The notes under the pieces: model-generated
Seen by the model: the letters and a program-made list of their open reading frames with translations, nothing else
Databases searched by the model: none
What the model was told of the DNA's origin: nothing
Made by a program: the position numbers and the translations under genes
Part shown: one piece after another, positions 11,302 to 21,431 of the stretch
How positions within the stretch are numbered: position 1 is the first letter of the stretch
Layout: every line of letters starts with the position of its first letter
DNA from: Pelargonium x hortorum
Taxonomy: Eukaryota; Streptophyta; Magnoliopsida; Geraniales; Geraniaceae
DNA: 21,632 nucleotides
Direction of reading: 5' to 3'
NCBI GenBank assembly: GCA_036897525.1
Contig: JAYMTJ010000114.1
Location: 1 to 21,632 of the forward strand

Positions 11302-14300
11302 ATCCGTGGGGTAAATTGAAGCTCAAATGTTAAAAAAAAGTTTATTATGATATTAGAATAGAGCGTATAAGACATTCACTAACTTTGTAAAATGGATCTG
11401 GTTTAGTGGTAGTATGGGTCTCCTAACAACTAGGGCTTGGCCTTGTTTACTAAGCCTGCAAAGGTAGAGTCTTGTGAACAAATATCTTTCTAAAATAAAC
11501 TTAAGAATAAAAAATCCACTGGTATGGCTGGCCTTAGACTTTGAGAACAAGTCAAATTTACGGACTTTGCAAAGAACTCATATATTAATTATTAAGAGCT
11601 TCTAATGATTTATATAATGCTACACAAACAAGGGCTTCCTTTAGAGTCAAAAAAAGGGACCCCGCTAGGTTAAAAGTGAAAGAAAAGGTATCTAGTTCAT
11701 GTTCAAACAAAATAGAGCGGCCCTATATAGTACAGAATTTCTTGCTTTGAGGATAGTACTAACTCGGGTAAGCATGTAGTTTCCTAAAAAGGATTTTGTC
11801 GGGTAGGTTCCTATTATCTTTAGTACAATCTTTTGAATTGCTTTTGTATCCCGGATTCTAATGAGTTGCAGCCTTGATAGGTGTGTAATATTAGAGGTTT
11901 TTACCCTCTTTAAACGTTCTTGATTATCTGAGTATTAAAAAAGGATACTTCTGAGTTTAGTATGTCACTTTCTCCGGGACCCCTGTGAAATTCAATAAAT
12001 TAAGTTTGAACTCCTATTGCGACTCCCTTTTGTATGTACGAATATGCTCAGGAGATAGTATTGCTAGATACGAAGGGTGTAGGATCCTCTAATATCAGAA
12101 GTTCCTCCTTTTATAAGCTTTTGTTGGTATTGTATTTATTTTACCTTTTTTGAAAGGGTATCTAAACTGCAGATAAAAAGCATTTGGTAAGTTTGGGATT
12201 ATTCTTACTTAAAGAATCTTCCCTTAGCATTTGAGAGTTATTTAATTATAGAGTCTTATCAAACGAACTTCCCTGTATTTTGGTTAAAGGCATTCCAATA
12301 TTGAGATAGAAAAATAATAGTTGGCTTTGGTATTCCTTATTTGTTTTAGGAAGATGTTGTGTGCTATAGTGTATGTAGGTTTATTCCTAAGACTATTAAT
12401 GGCATTAACCTCCTTTAGGCAGTCGGTAAGGGTAATGTCTAATCACTCTAAGTTTATCTACTCCCGTGTCAGTAACTCCAGAGAACAAGGGGGATTCTCC
12501 TTACTTATAAAGAGTCACTTTCCTGTTTAGTACCTCTTGCGAAGCAAGTTAATCTAATTGCTTTTAGTACTTTGTAACTAAAGCTGTTTCAATAATAATG
12601 AATAAGGAATGGTAATGTATATATAAACAGAATGTAAGTATGCTCATTAGCCCATTAACACAGTCTTCTCCATAAGGTTTCTTAGGAATTAGACCATTGT
12701 ATTCCGATCAAACTTCTAAACAATGCAAAGGTTTTCAAATACCTTCATGTTCTATTTGTATTTAGTATCCGGATATAGATAGTAATTTAGCTGTGTTTTG
12801 GCAAGGATTCCCTTACAAGAATGGGAACTAAATCCAATGTTTTCTGAGTTAAATGTAGAAACACGTTATATCCTAACAGGTAATAAAGTAAGAATTTATA
12901 TAAATATTAGGTTTCTTTGCTTTAATTAACTAGTATTTCTTTAGCTTTTACGGTTTTTTTCCTACTCAGAGCTGTCTTAAGCCAGATATAAATGAAGTCA
13001 TTTCGATAAACTCAAAGGGTTTCTATCCAGAGGTCTACAATTTAAGGTACTAGAATTTTTGGGGGGATTTCACCTCAATTTATTATCAATTTGAAATCTT
13101 TATTTTCCGGGAATATCCTTTCTTTATAATGTTCTAATAAAGCCGTGGGTATCTTGTGTAATAGGTATGGTATGAAAGGAAGTAAGCAATAGAGTAAGTT
13201 ACAGAAAAGAGTGTAGGTATTATGAAAGGTTTACCTGATATATACAGACTTAGGGAGTTGTTGGTATTAATTAAGGAATAATAACTAAGTGAGGGTTGCT
13301 TTTGTTAACAGGGGTTCTAATTCCAGATGATAAGAAAATGTTAGGGGATAAAAGAATTGGAACTTAAAGAACTGAATTTCTGGGTAAATGTGAAGTCAAT
13401 TTTATAGTAGCTCGACTTAGGCAATAAGACTAAGAAATACTCATTAGTCAAGGCAAAGAATTTATATAAAACTCTCTAATAAGCTAAAATTTAGTGTATA
13501 GGAGGCAATACATAAACTAATAAGAGACTCCCGGAATAACAGCTTGGAACTTGTTTAAATAGCTACTAGGAATCCCTTGACTGTTCTACGAAGTGGATAA
13601 CAAGACCTCCATATAGAAATGGCTGTAGTCGTTCGATGCCTTTAAATTAAAGTAGGCAAAGCCCTTCTATCTTTTTTTATTTATACCCTGCGAAGCTTAG
13701 TAAGTCAAAATTTTACATTTCTGAGATTACAAAAACTAGACGATGTTGTATAAAATAAAGCTGTCCTAGATTTTAAGGCGTACTTCACGATAATATAGCA
13801 AAAGCGGAACTTATCGATTCAAGTGGGGGAGAGGGAGTTAGAAACACCTACTAATAAGAATTTCTTTTACTTTTTGTTTGTAGGATGCTTCTTATAAATA
13901 CTCACCGGATATAGGAAGAAGGGCCCTTGAAACAAAGCGGCTCTAGGATAGGAAAACTAAGGGGTGGGTATATCATAGCAGCTATCAAGAAGATTTCTAG
14001 TTCTAAAGTTTAGGAGGGTTAAGATTACGCGGTAACCAGGTAACAAATTGGTATGAAGAAAGGTATTGCGGGTATAGTATAAGTGCTATCAAAACAAGTG
14101 AGTGCAGTGCGGGGTTAAAGCGGCTTAGTAGCTATTAAAGTAAGGCTTACTCCTTTTGTTTCCAAGAATAAAAGAACTCAAGTTCAGCTAAAGTCATTAG
14201 TTTCCGGTAGGGTTTAAGCGGGTTTCAGGTAAAGGGCTGTAGTATATAAAGGTAAGGTATTCTTTCCCGGTTAAAGGTTTTTAAGAGGTAGTAACAGGTA

Positions 14301-14936
14301 ACTATTAAAGGAAGTCTTCTAGCTCCGGATGTAAACTAAAGGGATATTCTTAAATGTTATTACTTTTCAAATAGATAGACTACCTTTTATCCTGCTTGGG
14401 AAGTTTGCAGGACCAAAATAGATAAAGTATTTGGCCTAAAGTTTGTTAAGTCCTTCCCTTCCGCCTCGCTTTAACTTAAAATCAAATAGAAATTGAGAAG
14501 CAATAACAGCGCTGGTGAGAAAAGTAAATTACAATACAAGGGATCCCTTTCCACGCTAAATACTATTGGCCATTCTAATCTGGAAACAGAAGTCAAGGAG
14601 TCTTCTGAACAAAATATTTTCTAATTTGGAGATCTTTTTACATACAAGCAAGAGTAAGGTCTACGAAAAGCAGTAAAGATTAGATATGTTGTGGATCCTG
14701 GCAGCTTTTTATGCGGATTGAATTTAGTTTTAAGATTGAAGAAAGTAAGCTGTAAATATATTACCGCACAACTAATGTAGAACATACTATGGTAGTAAAT
14801 AATAGTGTATTCCTTAGGTTCTAAGCTAAAAGTATTAAAAGAATTCATCATATTAACACTGGGTAAATACAAGTTTTCTACGATATGAGTACATTATAAA
14901 CCAATATAATCTTCTTGACTTGACGCTTCCAAACAT
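11302..14936. other. AT-rich stretch without a gene
   Basis: The longest frames are 65 codons (11,353-11,550, minus), 69 codons (12,321-12,530, plus, TTG start) and 83 codons (14,621-14,872, minus). The second is hydrophobic over its first 30 residues. None carries a motif I know or a convincing ribosome-binding or editing context. From about 13,900 to 14,350 the plus strand is purine-rich (many gg, aagg and gtaa words), but no RNA gene was recognised there. Confidence 0.75.
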
Positions 14937-14956
14937 ATAAGATAAGATAAGATAAG
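14937..14956 (+). repeat. ataag tandem repeat, four units
   Basis: Four perfect copies of the 5-base unit ataag stand at 14,937-14,956, directly followed by agga and a cccc run. It is a simple slippage repeat. Confidence 0.95.
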
Positions 14957-15599
14957 AGGACCCCTCTTAAACTAAAAAAAGGATAAAGACTTTCTACTGG
15001 AACCTAAAATGACTCCTAATTATAAGGCTGCTTAAAATTCGGAATACTAAAGGAATTGCACTGCAAAGGTTATACAACAAACACTAAACAGCGGGGGCTT
15101 CTATTAAATAAATTTTGCAAAGATCAAAAAAGTACTGACAATTAAGTATAAGTAGCGGACTCCAGAAGAAGGGGAGCGGGAGCTGGCTTAAATATGTAAC
15201 CCTGTGAAGGCTTATCAATGTTTATGAGAAGCTGTAAGGCTCCTTATTTCCAGAAATAACGGACTAGGTAGAATTAAGCATGTTTTGGGAAGGTATTCAT
15301 CTAGATAACAAAAATTTGACTTTTTTTTATAGCTATGTCTAAAGTCTCGAAATTCCCATACCCAGAGGAATATAAAACCAAAACCAAAGGGAATACATAG
15401 CAAACTCTGTATAATATAATAAATAGGAGTGGGATCCTAAGTATAGCACAACTATTATATTAAAGGGATTAGGTTTTGTTTAGTAGTCAAACTGTAAAGT
15501 ATTGCAAAAAAATGAACTGATGTAAGGTTCATTCCAACAAGTTCTAACCCTTAGCTGCTGTTTACCTATGCTGTATACAGATTCCCTAATGAATGCAAA

Positions 15600-15870
15600 A
15601 GAAATCCTTTCTTAATACAAACAAAAAGCAAGACTTTCTAATGGTTCAAAACGACTTAGACTTGGAAACCCCGTAAAAGAATTACTGCCCATAAGAAGAG
15701 AGCTCCTAAGAATCCCGGTAAAATGACAGCTACTGTTATTATCAAGAGAGAGATCCCAAGTGGAGGTATGACTAAGACGGGTATTATAGCTCGGTAAGAG
15801 TCTACAGCTACAGAGTATGAAGAAGCGTAGGAATACAAGTCTAGCTCTAAAGAGTTCTGAAAGCAATTAA
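15600..15870. other. Islet of higher GC with few stops, no assigned gene
   Basis: Sampled lines 15,661-15,840 are 76/180 G+C (42%), against about 33% nearby. Three frames are open at once: minus strand 15,612-15,866 (84 codons, Ser/Leu-rich), minus strand 15,656-15,838 (60 codons, starting MYSYASSYSV and carrying a strongly hydrophobic stretch with VIPPLGISLLIITVAV), and plus strand 15,660-15,797 (45 codons without an ATG at its start, very basic, with KPRKRITAHKKRAPKNPGK). The hydrophobic minus-strand frame would suit a small membrane segment. I match none of them to a mitochondrial or plastid protein. Either this is a worn fragment of a gene or foreign DNA, or the lower stop density simply follows from the higher GC. 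Confidence 0.35.
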
Positions 15871-17650
15871 GAATTTGTTAAGGTAGAGTCCTTTTTCTTT
15901 GTAAATGGAAAACCTAGGCAATGCTTTAGTATTGGGAATTTCATACACTTTTTTATTGATTTTCCTTATCGGTTCGAATCGGTCGCGTTAACGTTTTAGT
16001 AATGTGCATAGTCTAAGTATTGACACTGAAAACAAGCCCTCTCCTCCTGTGCCTAGATTCTCTTGTTCCGGGTCTTGGCTTTTCTTCTGTTTCCAGGTTT
16101 TCCATTCCTAAAGTGTTCCGATTATTCTCTTGGTTATAGTACTATTCCTGAGAAGGGATGGCACCCTTCTTCGTAGATGGATAGTAAGTATCTATTCAGT
16201 TGATAGACACGAGCTAGTTAAGTTTCTCTTTAGTGCTTGGATCGGAATAGAGTTTGAGATAGTAAAAGCGCGCTTAGTATATTTAAGTGCAAAAACAAGG
16301 GGTTAATTTCATTTCAGGTATAGAATAGGGTGGGTTTTTTCTTCTATTCTAATCCGGACAAGGAAATCCTTGATTATACTCTGAAAATCATTTGGTAAGT
16401 GAAATAGTACACTAGTAGCTGACTACTTCAATCAAGCTTACAATAAAGTCTAATTTTAGACATCGACCACGGGTTTAAGCGGCTTCATATACACGGATAG
16501 TTGAATTACTTCAAGGTTTATGTGCAAGAAATTGAAAAGGGAATTACGAGATCCTTATATAGAACATAGACTTCTTATTTGTACCACCTCAATAAAATAA
16601 GGAAGACTTTTGCTTAGTTCTGATTCAGAGTTTCTATCATGTGGATAGCTAAAGGGGTTCCTGGGACAAGTCCAAAGCGTTTAGAAAAAACGACAAATTC
16701 CCCCTTTTTTCATGAAAGTGAGGTATAATTTCAAATAGGAGTGCGCTTTTCTAGATGGGGATGAGCATTTCCCATAGATAACTGGTAGATAAAGGCGGGG
16801 ATTTCTAATAAGGATAATTTATAGATATTCTATACAATGGAGTGAAAAGAATTTTGAGCTTTGATTGTTGCGCGAAAAAATGCTGCTAATAAACTTGGAT
16901 AGTTTCCTAGGTCTATGTTTATCTAGTTATAAGTTAGTTGATTTACTCTACCAAAACGAGATATATCCGAGATTATCATAAGTTATGTACAAAACAAAGC
17001 TGTGTTTTCTAGCAATTTCTACTAATTGTTATACTTGCCCACTTTATCTCAAAATAAATGAAAAACATGCTTTTACAGTTCTTTTTAGTAAAATATTACA
17101 TTACACAGGTTACACTTCACAATTAAGGGGCGCCCATTAGACGAAGTATTTAATTCAAATACCTCTGAGTATTCCAGTTATAGTACAGCAGTTTTAGAAA
17201 TTCTATTTCTTTAATAAAGTGTTTCCGTTTCGGATATCTTTAGATCTTTAGAAAAAGGGCCCGCTTCCGTATTAGGATAGGAAGCTAACTGTCATATTTT
17301 AATAGTTCTGCCTAAAGGGTCTTTAGTGAGATATAAAGGATAATTCTTAGAATAATAAAAAGCAAAAAGATTTCTAAATAAAGTTAGATGCAACTTGTCC
17401 TGTGTATATAAAGCGTGCAGGGTACTTTCTTTTTATTAGTAATCTTTCCGTTTTTTTACTAGAGTTCTCTCCTGACTTAGTAATTGAACCTCACAAAGGG
17501 TTTCCTGAGAATAGGTTGCAGAAGGGATCCGAAGTTCTCCACGGGATAAACAGGAACTTTTCTTCTCTATGTCCCAAACTCAAGTTATATTAGTAAATAT
17601 ACAATGCTTTAACAAAAGGGACCTAATTTATACAAAGTGATTCTTGACGG
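15871..17650. other. AT-rich stretch without a gene
   Basis: The longest frame is 63 codons (17,402-17,593, plus, GTG start), without recognisable features. A near-palindrome, cggttcgaatcgg, stands near 15,970; its T-loop-like word does not sit in a pairing T-arm. A hairpin within this stretch is listed separately. Confidence 0.75.
16151..16170 (+). other. 7-bp perfect hairpin
   Basis: agaaggg (16,151-16,157) pairs with cccttct (16,164-16,170) around a six-base atggca loop. The 3' arm overlaps the 14-mer cttcttcgtagatg (16,166-16,179), which recurs exactly at 18,001-18,014. There is no U-tract, so a bacterial-type terminator is not indicated. Confidence 0.6.
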
Positions 17651-17672
17651 GCTGTTTTGTTTAGGAAACAGC
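17651..17672 (+). other. 7-bp perfect hairpin
   Basis: gctgttt (17,651-17,657) pairs with aaacagc (17,666-17,672) around an eight-base loop. No gene ends upstream of it. Confidence 0.55.
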
Positions 17673-17790
17673 GGAACCCTCTATACTTCCGTAATTTAGC
17701 AAGTATTTTCTTTTGGAGTTTATTTACAATTACCATAACAAAGGGAGGTTACACTTCTATTGTCAGCCCCGGGCGCTTTAATAAAACCTA

Positions 17791-17830
17791 GTTAATATAT
17801 CCATATCCAAGTTAATATATCCATATCCAA
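17791..17830 (+). repeat. 20-bp perfect tandem duplication
   Basis: The 20-base unit gttaatatatccatatccaa occurs twice head to tail with no mismatch (17,791-17,810 and 17,811-17,830). The pair is flanked by cgcttt about 12 bases before and by aaagcg overlapping its end (17,829-17,834), which are complementary. The duplication could thus sit in the loop of a weak stem. Perfect identity suggests a recent slippage or repair event. Confidence 0.95.
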
Positions 17831-17834
17831 AAGC

Positions 17835-19150
17835 GTCTTATAGCTTCAATCAAGTTAGCTTTTTTAGGAATAGGTAAGGGTTTTCTGAAATTTGTTTGGA
17901 ACTGGACTTTCATCAGAATAAAGTAGCAAAGCCTATAATTCATCTCTTTACTTAAAGAAATCTAGATACTTCCACGACTTAGAAAAGAATACTTAAGGCG
18001 CTTCTTCGTAGATGTAAAATAGGTTCAAAACCTGTCTAAGATTCAGATAGTCACCAAGGTTATTTCACACTCATATGACATTAGTTCCATTTTATTTGAC
18101 AAAGTAGGATCCCTTAGGTGAAAGGAAACAGTCCTAAAATAAGGGGGTCCCTTTGTATCTAAGTGCATTTAAAAGCTCTCTTACTCTTACTCTCCGGAGT
18201 AAGGCTTCTTTAATGTGCAAGTGAGAAGTTCTGGGCACGGATTAAATGGCACACTATATCTATCCGACAGTTCTTAGAAATTCCTATTATATAAAGATCG
18301 CCGATACTACTTCAGCACTGCGGCTACTTGATTAAGCGTTTGTATTATGGAAACAAACATTTGAAGTGGTAAATCGGACTCTTTGTATTAGGATATAGTT
18401 TGAACTAAAAACTACTCAATTGCCCTCCCTTTTCTATTTTATATAGGGAATATATAAAAAAGGGATGCATGTAACATTTAGGGCTTTACTGAGGTATTGT
18501 TTGTTCTCATGTAATAAAGATTTTAAAGTAGGTTCGGATCTGAATACTTATGTCTTTTTGTATTCCTAAAATAGCACAAGTTGTATGTAGATTATTTCCT
18601 TAGAGTGCGCTTCTTAGGAGAGATGTCTAAAAAAAAAATCTCTATAACCTAAATTAGGAATACCTAGCACTTACTGTGCGAATTCTATTCTACCTTTAAA
18701 AGGAAATGCTTTTACTCATGGAAAAACTATCTAGCTTTAAGAGACTCCAAAAAAAGCCTGTACTTAGCCTAAAATTCTTCTTATTCAAAGAGTATGGGGT
18801 CTTGTAATGAGTAACAAAAGTAGTAGTATAGTAGTGCGGGAGAAGCTTTTCCAAGTACAAGTTTTACTAAAGGAACGGGTCCCTTAGGAATGGTTATAAA
18901 GAATAAGCCTAAACATCACCTTTTTTTAATCTGAACGTGTGTGGTCTATAAACAAGGAGTCTTTCATTCAAGAATAAGGCCTCTCGATATTGACTTACAA
19001 TGCGTTGATATCAGGTGTACAAGTCTTCTTCTTTCTTATCTTACAGTGCTGTGGGATTAGAACTCTTGGCTTACTGTAGCCCCGTACCCCCTAGCTAGGA
19101 TTGACTAAGATACTAAGCTTGCTGTTTCGGGCTCCTTTCAAAATCTTTGT
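17835..19150. other. AT-rich stretch without a gene
   Basis: No frame of note occurs here. The stretch holds a T-arm-like sequence at 18,018-18,034 (stem ataggttcaaaacctgt), a ten-base A run at 18,629-18,638 and an AT-rich hairpin listed separately. I could not complete a tRNA cloverleaf around the T-arm. Confidence 0.75.
18427..18464 (+). other. Bulged AT-rich stem-loop
   Basis: ccctttt (18,427-18,433) plus ttatata (18,439-18,445) pairs with tatataa (18,451-18,457) plus aaaaggg (18,458-18,464). This gives 14 base pairs with a five-base bulge and a gggaa loop. It is the longest local stem I found. No transcript or gene is apparent beside it. Confidence 0.6.
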
Positions 19151-20529
19151 AACGAGAATCACTTAACTTCCAGTCGAGATCCTTATGTTTGTTAATTCTG
19201 ATATTCCCTACTCTTCTAACATGCCAAACCCTGTAACGTACATGAAAGATATCTTGATGGGGGAAAGCGGCACCCCAGGGATCTTTCCGCACGTTTCTAA
19301 TTATCTAATAACTTTCTGTCCTATCTTACATACTAACACGAAACTGGATTCTCTATTTACTATCCATCTGATATCGTTCTAAGATTTATTTAACTCCTAT
19401 TTAGATTTAACATAACTTCTACACTCTTCCTGAAAGAAAAAAACTCTTAACTGCAGCTAGGCTGTTACCTATAACTGGAATCTCTATCTCCTGCAGGCGA
19501 GTCCTTGTACTACCTGTTTTTTTCTGTATCTCTATCCTACTTTTATTCAGATACCTGTCATGATACCTACACTGTGTAGCTTGTTTCCTTGTAGCCTAAT
19601 TCTTCTTATGAGCCCTACTCCTTGTAGCTATACTCTTAGTATGGGGCCTCGTATAGCCAGCCCGGGACTGATTATTGGAGATGCTAAGTAGTAAAGACAG
19701 TACGCACCTCTTCTTGTCTGTATTAGTTAGCAATAGGTATAGGGTCTTTCTTCTTATTCCTAGAGGGAAAGGATAGAACCTTGTAGAGTCTTGTATGCAT
19801 GGTGTACCTGACTGTGACTGCAGTGTAACCGAGGGAGGGTAACTCATTTAATAATAAACAGGGATACCTTATAATCAACATCTGTATCTTATTCACACTC
19901 TTACGCTTTCCTTAGTCTATCTTGCCTTTACCGGAAACCAATTCTGACTCTTTCTTTCTATTTTGTTTTGCTTTCTATTTGGAAGGTGTATAAAAAGCGG
20001 GAACAAAAGAAAGTGTTGATGGAATGTTGTAGATTGTTACTTGTCACTCTATTCCAATCTTTAAAAGAAAGATAATTTACTTAAAATTCCGATGCTATAA
20101 CTATAAAAGAGGGTTTACCTGTAAGTCAAAAGGTTATCCTTGTAGAAATTAAGTGCTTTGTACTCGCTTAGGGCTAAACAGAGGTTCCATTATCATTATC
20201 TTTTATAGATATAATAGAGCTTTAGTCGCTTGCTGTAGGAAGATGCCTTCTTTTTTCAGTAATTCGGTTCTAGGACGGAGAAGAAAGTGTAGCTTTACAG
20301 GTCCCAGATTTCTTAATCTTTTGGAGAGATTGACTTGGTATTAGCTTAGCTTCGTGCTCGATAGGATTTGACCTCTGTTCAAGAGACTTCTCTATTTTAT
20401 AGAGGGATTGAAGCTTCAGTAGAGTATCCTGGTAGCACAAATAGTATAAAGGTATTGGCTTAGGCATTAGCAGCAACAAAGGCATAGTCAAAGATGATAT
20501 TAAAGAGAGTCGGTGTACTAGTGTGAGCC
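19151..20529. other. Transition zone of mixed composition, no gene
   Basis: GC swings between about 35% (19,501-19,560) and 50% (19,621-19,680), unlike the more uniform DNA to the left. Frames of 65 codons (19,185-19,382, plus, ATG), 83 codons (19,596-19,847, minus), 63 codons (20,153-20,344, plus, GTG) and 73 codons (20,270-20,491, minus) exist. None resembles a known protein. The last two overlap on opposite strands, so at most one could be real. They may reflect ordinary mitochondrial spacer with fewer stops. Confidence 0.6.
19934..19959 (+). repeat. Copy 1 of a 26-bp imperfect direct repeat
   Basis: It matches 20,773-20,798 at 24 of 26 positions; both begin gaaac and end ctctttctttct. 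The matching tail actctttctttt also appears at about 118-129, so this may be a small dispersed motif rather than a single duplication. Confidence 0.75.
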
Positions 20530-20548
20530 CGTGGTCCTATGGACCACG
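20530..20548 (+). other. Strong 8-bp hairpin with a 3-base loop at a composition boundary
   Basis: cgtggtcc (20,530-20,537) and ggaccacg (20,541-20,548) pair perfectly around TAT. It is the most stable compact hairpin in the window by G+C content of the stem (6 of 8 pairs). It falls where the GC-richer block begins. Candidate roles are a transcript-end stabilising stem-loop, as used in plant mitochondria, or a recombination scar. No adjacent reading frame supports the first. Confidence 0.75.
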
Positions 20549-20772
20549 CCTCTGTCAACTTCTTTAACATGCAAACTGTGCCAGCTCGAACCCAACTTAA
20601 ATACATCTCTAATCCTAGAAACCATGACCTTGAATCTAGTCCATGGAAGCTGGAACTCAGTCAGTAGTGCAATCCCTGCCAGCTAAGCCTCTCAATTCCC
20701 TCACCTTGAAAGCCTAGTTAGTTGTTAATTGAAAGCCTGAGCAATACCAAATGAAGGCAAGATATCTTGAAC

Positions 20773-20798
20773 GAAACTAATTCTTACTCTTTCTTTCT
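20773..20798 (+). repeat. Copy 2 of the 26-bp imperfect direct repeat
   Basis: It differs from 19,934-19,959 by two bases. Its end merges into the cttt tandem run. Confidence 0.75.
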
Positions 20799-20807
20799 TT
20801 CTTTCTT
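20789..20807 (+). repeat. cttt microsatellite
   Basis: Four full cttt units and a partial fifth. The first copy of the neighbouring 26-bp repeat lacks this expansion, so the run grew after the duplication or was lost from the other copy. Confidence 0.92.
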
Positions 20808-21431
20808 GTTATGAACGTTGGATTATGTAGCAGCTAAGGTCATTTCTTACTCTTGCGCCCTCTGTTGCTTGGAAACACTACCTTGGAAGCCGGGTCATTG
20901 CCAGTCCTTGTCAGCTCAGCTAGATAACCCCAACCTAATATGTTTGAAAGTGAGAGCATGCCAAGCCGGTGAAGTTCAAGGGAGCTCATGCTAATGTCCT
21001 TGTTAGCGAGCGTAAGGAAGTGCAGCTAATGAATGTCGAAGGTGTGTCCTTTGCAAGTGGAGCTCTTGTCTTCTTGTCTAAGAAGGAACCATGAATCTAA
21101 GAGTCCCTCTCATTCCATGCATGATTCTTAGGATCTTAGGAAGTTGAGCTAAAGAGGAGCTGAAAGTAGGTCAAGTGCAAGCTAGTGAAAGAGGGTGAAA
21201 GCAAGTAGCAGTCGAGGTAACTAGGCCTAAGCGAACCGAGCTAGTGTAGTGTATTCTAGCATGCGAGCCATTGAAAGTGGTGTTAATGGTAAGAAGGAAA
21301 GCTAGTAGGTAAGCAGTAGCTAAAAAGGCAAGACTAAAGTTCATACTTCGAAACTTTAACTTGTATTCTGCGCGTACTTTACCACTGCTACTGACTTCAA
21401 AGGTAGAGAGCAAGATTGAGGGGGTCTAACT

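Larger units (their letters stand above)
20549..21431. other. GC-richer spacer of plant-mitochondrial texture
   Basis: Sampled lines are 40% (20,581), 52% (20,881), 48% (21,001) and 52% (21,181) G+C. Words such as ggaagc, gaaagc, aagtag and gctagt recur, in the manner of angiosperm mitochondrial spacers. ttgaaagcct occurs twice 23 bases apart (20,706-20,715 and 20,729-20,738). Segments starting at about 20,641 (ccatggaagctgg) and 20,881 (ccttggaagccgg) look like diverged copies. The one long frame (21,171-21,413, minus, 80 codons, TTG start) has no recognisable domain. I call no gene. Confidence 0.6.

Noticed and set aside
12321-12530. 69-codon plus-strand frame with a hydrophobic first half, possible small membrane protein
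   Set aside because: It depends on a TTG start, and AT-rich noise yields Leu/Phe/Ile-rich peptides. No similarity to known organellar small membrane proteins was recognised.
3585-13544. 13-mer ggaataacagctt repeated near 3,585 and 13,532
   Set aside because: Several 12-13 base matches are expected by chance in a window of this length and bias, and the flanks differ.
14621-15866. Longest reading frames (83 codons at 14,621-14,872 minus; 84 codons at 15,612-15,866 minus)
   Set aside because: Length is what chance gives in 21.6 kb of this composition. There is no motif, no conserved-looking stretch and no neighbouring gene. The second overlaps two other open frames, so its openness follows from local base composition.
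15970-15985. ggttcgaatc as a tRNA T-loop
   Set aside because: The flanking bases do not pair into a five-base T-stem on either strand. It is only a near-palindrome.
19185-19382. 65-codon ATG frame at the edge of the transition zone
   Set aside because: Its composition is more protein-like than most, but no domain, start context or neighbour supports it.
21171-21413. 80-codon minus-strand frame in the GC-richer block
   Set aside because: It uses a TTG start, resembles no family, and stop codons are rarer here simply because GC is higher.
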